Shown one piece after another: positions 11,631 through 64,000 of a DNA stretch of 64,000 nt. The notes beneath the pieces are model-generated. The model did not search any database. It saw nothing but the letters and a program-made list of their open reading frames with translations, and was not told where the DNA came from. The stretch lies in assembly GCA_003508835.1 (NCBI GenBank), contig PUFA01000182.1, forward strand, positions 868,001 through 932,000, written 5' to 3'. Made by a program: the position numbers and the translations under genes. Source of the DNA: Eonycteris spelaea. Taxonomy: Eukaryota > Chordata > Mammalia > Chiroptera > Pteropodidae. The number at the start of each line of letters is the position of its first letter. The first letter of the stretch is position 1.

Positions 11631-11894
11631 GCCGCCGCCTGCGGTGCCGTGGGCTCCTGGGACAAGGCGTTTTCTCCCCCGGTGCAGCCCAGGCTCCTGC
11701 AGCAAGGCCACCACAGCAAGGCAGTCCGTCTCTGTCACCATGGGCAGCCTGAACGTAACCTCCTTTCCCCTCCTTCCTCCTACATTAACCAGAATTCATC
11801 TGTGCGGAAGCTCTGCCCTCCGCCAGCCACTGGTTTATTACTCCAATTATTTATAGCAATTTGGACATTTATTTTCTGCTACAGGTTGTAACCC

Positions 11895-12200
11895 AACGCT
11901 ATCGTTTATCTTGTTCAAGGTTTTCCGGCTCCGGCCGTTGGGAGTGGCTTGGGTGTGTGTCCCGTGCCTGTTCTACAAACCTGTATCTTTGAGCATTTTC
12001 CCATTTCGTGGCAACGCGAGACGCTCCAAGTCCATCTCGTGCTTTCCCTGCCCCAGGCACAACAGTCATGATTTCTCCCGGGAGCTCTTGTTCCTGCATT
12101 AAAAGTCAACAGCGGACACCCAGGGTGGCTGCGGCTCCCGGGGCACCATGGCTCCCGCGTCCACACATGGATCTGCGCTCGCTTCCGTAATTAGGCGCCG
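11895..12200 (-). mobile_element. LINE-like fragment, probably old L1, antisense
   Basis: Contains ATCTTGTTCAAGGTTTTCCGG, CTCCAAGTCCATCTCGTGC, TTCCCTGCCCCAGGCACAAC and TCTCCCGGGAGCTCTTGTTCC, a block order found in many copies across mammalian genomes. I attribute it to an old L1 subfamily from memory only. Confidence 0.4.
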
Positions 12201-12869
12201 TCTGACTGCAGGTCTCTGTCTACCAAACCTCGAGTTACCACGGGCCCTGGTGCTTCCCACCCAGCACGCGGCTCGTCCCGGCTTCCGGCCCCGCGGCCTC
12301 CTTGGGATCTCCTTCTCCGGCCCCGAGGCCCGTGGCTCCAGCATCTTCAGTTTGTTTCCTCACGGGTTCAGCGTTCACACCAAGTCGCTGCTGAGCAGCG
12401 GCCGCTTGCCAGGCCGGGCCCAGCCGGGGCCGGGCCTCTGTGTCCGCCAGCGGCATCCAGACCCGTTCACCAGAGCCGCACAGCTCGGCGCCTTTTCCTC
12501 CTGCCTCTGCCTGGCTCGCAGCTCAGCCGGTTTGCAGGCTCCGTGTGCGCTCCGTTCAGGGGACCCCGCGACATCCCGGTTGGCTTGAATTAGTTGTGGT
12601 TTGAGGAGCGTGAAACGAGACCACGGTGATTGTTAAGTCAGAGCGAGGGGCCCCCCTCGCCCCTGCTGCTGTTCCCGTCCCCCACGGCGGCCCCCGTGGG
12701 TGGCTGACCACCTTAGTCCTCGGGACCTAACCAGCGGGCCTGGGGCTTAGGGAACCATCGGCTGGGCCCCGGGCCGAGCCCTGCGGGTGCTGACGGGACC
12801 GAGGCCTTGTCCTCATGCTCATGGGGCTCGTGGGGCCGGGCAGCTGTAGCACAGGTCGTCCGTGGTGGG

Positions 12870-13275
12870 CGAGGAAGCTGGTTCCTCAGTCCCGGAACCC
12901 GTCACTGGCCTTATTTGGAAAAAGCAGCTTTGCAGAAGTAATTAAGGGTCTCGGGACCAAGAGAGCATCCTGGACTCTTCGTGCGGGCCCCCAATCCGAC
13001 GACCGGTGTCCTAGAGAAAGGCTGAGGGACACTGGAGGCAGAGGGAGGACCAGACACACTGGGAGACGGCCATGTAAAGCCTGAGGCAGAGGCGAAGGGA
13101 CGGCCACAGCCAAGGGACCCCCGGGGCTGGCAGGAGCTGGAAAAGGCGGGAAGGCGCCTCTCCCGGAGCTTCTGAGGGGGCGCAGCCCTGCGACCCCTGG
13201 ATCTTGGACTTCTGGCCTCCAGGACAGAGAGGGAATAAATGTCTGTTGTTTAAGCCGCCTGCTGGTGGTCCTTTG
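12870..13275 (+). mobile_element. MLT1-type MaLR LTR, sense
   Basis: Blocks: TTATTTGGAAAAAGCAGCTTT, GCAGAAGTAATTAAGGG, CATCCTGGACTCTTCGTGCGG, CGACCGGTGTCCTAGAGAAAG, ATCTTGGACTTCTGGCCTCC, GAATAAATGTCTGTTGTTTA and AGCCGCC. About 400 bp, near complete. Confidence 0.75.
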
Positions 13276-13879
13276 AAACAAATATGGGGAAGACAGGGCG
13301 GTGTCGGGGGCGGGCGGCGGCCAGGAAGCTGGGCCAATGCCACAGAGGCAACGCCCGAGCGCCCAGGCTGCACCTGCGGCTTGGGTCCTGTTAACGGGGG
13401 AGGGGCCGTGCTGGGCTGGAGGGCCCCTCCCCCACCCCAGGCTGCTGCTGGGAGCGGGGTCATCTGCCCCTGGCCGGCCAGCAGCAGGGGGGATGCCGTG
13501 CCAAGGACACCGGGCAGCCGGATGCTCACTCTTCCCAGCCGCGCCTCCGCCGGCCGCCGTCACCGCACGCACTGCCCATGGCAGCAAATGACTCTTATTT
13601 TCTCCAATAACGGAGCAAAAACCGTCAATGAATCTAATCATAAATAACGCTCCCTGGAGTGGGTGCCAGCTCTCCGAGGAGTCACGCACTTGGCATCCAC
13701 AGAGCAAGGGGGCCCCAGGGGTCGGGGGGAGAAGGCACAACCAGCAATGGGGAGTGGGCAGGGAACAGACCGTGTGGATTCCAGCACCATCGTGTCAGCC
13801 GTGAACACGGCAACGAGGGTTAGAACCAGGACTCGTGGCCTGCAGAGGCCAAAGGAGGTCCCAAGTCACTGTCGTTCTG

Positions 13880-14120
13880 TGCACCAGCCCTCTAGGGCAC
13901 CTGCCGCCCTCGGGGCGGAAGCCCACGTCCTCCTCACCTCCTCACGGCCTGCGAGGCCCGGCACGCCCCACCCCGCCGGGCTCACTCTGCTCCAGCCACA
14001 CAGCTGGCTGCACCGGCCTCCTCGCTGGTCCGCCTGCCTCAGGGCCTTTGCACGGACTGCCCCCCCATTCTCCCACGGCTCACTCTCATCCCCTTCAGGA
14101 CTCCTGTGTACAGCTGGGAC
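13880..14120 (+). mobile_element. LINE L2 fragment
   Basis: Contains CACTCTGCTCCAGCCACAC, AGCTGGCTGCACCGGCCTCC and TCAGGGCCTTTGCACGGACT, the L2 3' signature. Accounts for the 272-codon plus-strand reading frame over 13663-14481, which is therefore not a gene. Confidence 0.8.
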
Positions 14121-14664
14121 GCCGGCCCGCCTCGTCCTTCGCGTCAGAGCTGGCGTCCCGCGCCTTGGACTTACTGTCCACCGGTCCCACCGGCCTCAGC
14201 TCCTCCGTGGCGGGGATCAGGCCCGCCCCAGTGCTGCTGCTCCCCAGTCCTGGTGGGCGAGTGACACTCACGAATGCCGGGGGCCCTGTCTCATCCCATG
14301 CCCAATGCACGCCCACCTCTCGGATGTCACGGGAACCGGGCAGAGGCTAAGAGGGCCGTGGGGGAGGGAGGCCACTGGCTCTGGACGAGAGAGGGGTCAA
14401 AGACAGAAGGGACCTGCTGCCATGGCCACCTCTACTGCCAGCCTGCCCCAGAGGGGGGCCCCGAGGTCCGTGCAGACATGAAATACCTGCATCCAGCTCG
14501 GGAAGGGGGCTGGGGGCCAGGCCGAGGGGCAGGCCATGTGCGCCCAGCCCCGCCCGCCGGGGGGCCTCCAGTATGTCCCACCTCAACGGTCACCCCTGGT
14601 GGGGCCTGAGGCCCCGTCCCCCAGCACCGGTCAGAAATGAAGACACGCCAACACAGGCCTGCAA
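14121..14664. other. Intergenic between L2 and the KDM4B 3' end
   Basis: GC-rich sequence, no recognised repeat or gene. Lies just past the distal poly(A) signal. Confidence 0.5.
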
Positions 14665-14682
14665 TGCAGTGCTCACGAGCCT

Positions 14683-14688
14683 TTAATT
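14683..14688 (-). terminator. Candidate distal poly(A) signal ATTAAA
   Basis: ATTAAA on the gene strand. A CA dinucleotide suitable for cleavage lies 15-20 bases on, followed by GT-rich sequence (CTGTGTTGGCGTGTCTT). Sequence downstream of it shows no further UTR-like features and runs into L2-bearing intergenic DNA. Confidence 0.55.
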
Positions 14689-14953
14689 CAGTATGAACCT
14701 AGAGGCAGGGGAATTAGGCAGAAATACAGCGCATCCTCAATCTCGCGGTGGGGAAAAAACCAGGGTGGGTGGGTTCTCACTTTTGCACATAGACACAGAG
14801 ATATCTGGGAGGGGAACGTGTCTCCCCTTTGCTGTGCCGCGCACGGCCCGTCTGCACAAGTCACCCCGTAACGCACAGGGGCGCGACCCAGAGACCCCAC
14901 CACGGGGCTGGCGGCCCCCGGACCCCGAGGGCTGCAGGGGCGTCCACCTGCTT

Positions 14954-14959
14954 TTTATT
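14954..14959 (-). terminator. Candidate poly(A) signal AATAAA
   Basis: AATAAA on the gene strand in an AT-rich patch about 1.66 kb after the stop. The downstream sequence is GC-rich with only weak GT content, so it is weaker than the flanking candidates. Confidence 0.4.
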
Positions 14960-15803
14960 CTCTTTACAATATAAATAGCATTTCAAACTACATATGAACA
15001 CAGGGACAGCACCACCAGGCAGGGGTGCTGCATGCAGAGGGAGACCCCCACATTTCGGCTGACTCCCCTTGGTACCTCCCGGCCCCGCCCACTCTGGGCA
15101 CCTGCCCCCTCCCCCCACCAAGGAAATGAAAGGTTCTCGGCTCATTTACCTTCTCTTCATTTTCCTTAAATAGTTCTCTCTGGCCTGGCAACTGTTAAAA
15201 CATTTTTTTTTAATTTTTAAAATATTTTTTATACAAGCAAATTATGCTCCCGATCCCTCTGCAGGGGGGAGCAGGGGGCGGGGGTGGAGAGCGGGAAGGC
15301 TGAGCGGGGCCGCCTCCTGCCCGCCCGAGCTGCGTGACAGGTGCCTCTCCCCACACCTAGATTCTACCCGGACTCCGGCGAGGCAGGCCTCCTTCAAGAC
15401 GGAAGCAGTGCGGTCTCCCTCATTCGCCCTGTCCCAGACACATGAATCCACGCGTCAAACGTGACACAGGATGCTGCCGGCCCCTCAGGGTCCCAGGAAG
15501 GACCTGCAACACAGGGCCACAGCCAAAGTAGGGGCACTGGGGAGGCTGGGGGCACTGGCCTCACTGAGCAGGAAACGGCGGGACCTGGGCTGCCCAGCTG
15601 GCCCGACTCAGCTGCCTGTCCAACACCCCGGGGAGCCGGGCGCCCGCTTGCCCCTGAGGTCGCCAGCTTGTAGGGCTCCCTCCCCCTGAGCAGGCCGACA
15701 GAGGCCTGGGAGGCACTGGGGACACTCCGTCACCTGAGGCCTTGGCTGTGGAATGGTTCTCATGGGAGAAGAAGCAAAAGATGGAACAAACCAGAAGAGA
15801 GTG

Positions 15804-15809
15804 TTTATT
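15804..15809 (-). terminator. Candidate proximal poly(A) signal AATAAA
   Basis: Reads AATAAA on the gene strand about 0.8 kb after the stop. A GT-rich stretch (CTGGTTTGTTCC) lies about 20 bases downstream, a good arrangement for cleavage. Would give a short 3' UTR. Confidence 0.55.
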
Positions 15810-16621
15810 TTGCAAAGGCTCACAGACAGGAGGGAGGCCCGAGGCCTCCGTGGCCAGCGCTCAGCCCCGGAAGGGCACTGTCAGCCTCCTGCCTCTCCTC
15901 CCGTCCGGTGCAAAGAAGGGTGCAGGCAGGGACCACGGAGGTGACGCCCGCTGCCAGACCTTCGCGGAGTCGGGGCGGGGAGTGGAGGGACAGGGTGGAG
16001 TGATGCGCTGGCCGTCGCTGGGCGCCCTGCCTGAGGCCCGGCACCTCCCGGCCTCTCCACACCTGCCACTCAGACAGTAAGATTTCAAAACAACAACAAA
16101 CGAACAAACAAAAAAAAAAACGAGATGCTTTTGTCTTCCTCAGCATGTCAAGTCTCGTTTCTGAGAAAAAGAACGTTTTGTTTTGTTTTTAAAGCCACAA
16201 ATCTAGAAAACAACTTTGGGAATTTTTTTTCCTTTTGTTTTCCTTTTTTCTTGCATTTTTTTTAAACAATAGGTATTTATAGAAAGAACTTCACAAAGGT
16301 GACATATGTACAGAAGTCACAATCTCAAAGGCTGCTCGGGAGGCAGGCAACGCAGTAGCACCTTTTCGAGAAGAAGAGCTGACGTGGTTTACGGATCTGA
16401 GTGGTAGGAGGCGCGAGCCCCGGCCGGCCCCCAGAGCCTGCGTGGCCCTGCTCCCTGAGTCTGGGGGCCGCGTGCCGGCGTCCTGCTCGCTCCTGTCCCC
16501 ACAGAGCACGGAGGTAGCCTCTGGGGGCCAGGGAGGCAAGGACAGAATTCACAGCAAGCCAACGCCAGGGCCCGCGGCCGCCGGCCTTGCTGGGCCAGAG
16601 GGTGGCCGGGCGGCCGCTGTC

Positions 16622-62314
<45,693 letters not shown>

Positions 62315-64000
62315 CTGAAGCAGAGAAGGTGGGTGTCAGTGTGCGGGCTGGGTCAGGCCAGCGCTCTCTGGGCAGCTCCTTCCTCTGTCAGAGCACAGAG
62401 CACAGCACCAAGGGAACCGAACATAGGACCCCGTCACACAGCCCCGCGTGCTCTGCGGGTGGCGGGCGGTGGTGCCGCTCTGGCCTTCGCTTAGTGAACC
62501 TGGAGCAGAGGACGTGCCGGTGCAAGAGGTTGCACGCCCACCGTGCACGCCCACAGTCACAGACGGGGCAGGGCGCGGGTGCGCAGGCACGTCCCCGCCA
62601 GCCCCGCCGAAGACCCGCTGGGGGGCAGCCACATGGCCACTGAGCCACGTGAGAGCAGTCAGGGCGACAGGACGCCGGAGCTGCTGCTCCGGAACCAGCC
62701 GAGCTGGGGGACCCTTCTGGAAGCAACCCGGACTTTGAGGCCCGTGTGGGACCCTTGACCTCCAGGACTGTGAGAAAATGAATCTGTGGCATTTTTTGTT
62801 TTTAGAACTGCTTTTAGAGCAGTTTAAGGTTTACAGCAAAATTGAGGGAATTTGTCATTTTAAGTCCCTGAGTTTGTGGTAACTTGTTACGACGGCAAGA
62901 ACAAACTAATATGATTGGAAAAGACCTTTTAACTTATATTTTAAAATTAAAATTTGTATTTCAAATGTGTATTAAAAAAATAGAACAGGAAAACACTCTT
63001 CATTTGCTTTTTATTTGAGAGTGTCGTGAGCACGTGGAAACCCTGGTAGGACTCCGTGTGACAGGGACTCTCCTCCGTGAGAGCGTGCTCCTGAGAGACG
63101 GACTCAGTCCACTGATAAGGACAGGGTCCAGGCTTCCCACAGAAACGTCACCACGACACCCCCTGCACCCAGCCCCACGTACCCTGACGAGCCTCCCTTC
63201 ATTCTCGGGGGACCCATGCCACGGATGTGCAGCTAGGACAGGAGGCCCCTATTTTTGCAGACAGATCTACCACTCCCATTGCCAAAGCAAAACAAAAGAA
63301 GGGAGAAACAAAGCATGAGGCAGGGGGCCCGGCCGAGGCACAGGGAGCGGCCTGAGGATGGCGGCCAGCAGTGAGGGAGCCGCACCGGTGCTGAGCAATG
63401 GCTTCCACGGGGTTCTGCGGCCACTGGAAGGGCTGGACTGCTTGTCACTGCTGCCCAGACAGGACGCCCAGATGGGCCCTGTGCTGTGTCGGGGGCTCCC
63501 AACACTGGGGGCCTCACCCTGCCACCCACCCCCACCTGGCTGCTGCCTGCGAGGGAGGGGTTGGCACTCAAGCTGACAGAGCATGGGCCAGACCGCTGGG
63601 GTGACGGGAGTGAGGGGACACCAGCCACTGGTCCCTCCCTCGGGGTGGTCGGGGGCCTCGGTGTCACTCCAGGGATCCCTCGCCCCAGGACCTGCCTTCT
63701 CTTCAAGTCCGTGCCCCTCTCCGGACACAGCCTGGGCCCCTGTAACAAAGCCGCCGAGGCAGGCCTGGTGAGGAGAATGTGGGCGGTGGGACCCTGACCG
63801 CTGGAAGGGACACTTGCTGAGGGAGCCTAGGCGAGTCACAGCTCCGCACACAGGGCCTGCGGTCACCCAGGAGCTCTGAGGCCCAGGTGAGGTCGCCCCC
63901 AGACTGAACAAAGACCTGAGGACTTGGGAAAGGGCGCGCTGGCGTGACCGAGGACTCCGTGCTAAGAAACCGACAACGAGCACATCTGAAGTGACAGTAA
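62315..64000 (-). other. KDM4B intron upstream of the first visible exon
   Basis: Intron sequence reaching the window edge. Apart from the nested LTR at 62640-62910 and an AT-rich patch at 62930-63015 I see nothing here. No segment encodes the KDM4 His-x-Glu (H189/E191) region, so that exon lies beyond 64000. Confidence 0.75.
62640..62910 (+). mobile_element. MaLR-type LTR 3' part split by an inserted fragment
   Basis: GACCTCCAGGACTGTGAGAA and AATGAATCTGTGGCATTTTT start the LTR tail. It then breaks to TAGAACTGCTTTTAGAGCAG, TTTAAGGTTTACAGCAAAA (a separate interspersed block). The LTR tail resumes at TCATTTTAAGTCCCTGAGTT and runs through GTGGTAACTTGTTACG to AACAAACTAATATG. A nested arrangement. 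Confidence 0.6.

Larger units (their letters stand above)
14665..16621 (-). other. KDM4B: KDM4B 3' UTR (distal end inferred)
   Basis: Follows the TAG at 16622. It includes long T/A-rich stretches at 16080-16300, 15190-15240 and 14950-15000, unlike the GC-rich surroundings, as is common for 3' UTRs with stability elements. The distal end is placed about 20 bases past the ATTAAA at 14683-14688. The resulting length, about 1.95 kb, fits the human transcript as I recall it. The true end could be either upstream signal; no transcript evidence is available here. Confidence 0.7.

Noticed and set aside
13663..14481. 272-codon plus-strand reading frame, and the overlapping long minus-strand frame at 12886-13740
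   Set aside because: Both lie in L2 and MLT1 repeat sequence; open frames are common by chance in GC-rich repeats with few stop codons.

Overview
The window is vertebrate nuclear DNA from a placental mammal. It is GC-rich, its genes are split by GT..AG introns, and it is scattered with old mammalian repeats (L1, L2, MLT1/MaLR LTRs, MER20 and other hAT pieces). I saw no primate Alu, rodent B1/B2, carnivore, ruminant, pig or horse SINE, so the order is unresolved. Nothing bacterial, plasmid-like or phage-like is present.

There is one protein-coding gene, on the minus strand: KDM4B (JMJD2B), the nuclear JmjC histone H3K9me3/me2 demethylase. The last 16 coding exons were located to the base by splice sites and by match to the human protein as I remember it. 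From 62314 down to 16622 they encode the C-terminal half of the JmjC domain (iron ligand His277 and all four zinc ligands), the acidic and proline-rich linker, the PHD and extended-PHD module, the double Tudor domain and the C-terminal tail. JmjN, the first two iron ligands and the promoter lie beyond 64000. The 3' UTR runs to about 14665 and holds three candidate poly(A) signals.

Layout by position: 1-14660 is intergenic DNA downstream of KDM4B, made largely of L1 3' ends, L2, MLT1 LTRs and simple repeats, with one AT-rich island at 7030-7240 that looks like a conserved non-coding element. 14665-16621 is the 3' UTR. 16622-28283 holds the compact 3' half of the gene (12 exons). 28284-62211 has four large introns around three exons, with MER20, hAT and MaLR relics, a purine-rich minisatellite and several AT-rich islands that may be enhancers. 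62212-62314 is the most upstream exon, and 62315-64000 is intron.

The most notable observation concerns sequence integrity. Four of the 16 exons (62212-62314, 34677-34875, 27827-28283, 16622-16797) are each one base short of an open frame, each at or near a C/G run, while the other 12 are exact. This looks like systematic single-base deletion error in the assembly rather than gene decay. I found no convincing previously undescribed biological system; the remaining findings are candidate regulatory elements, repeat structures and assembly questions.
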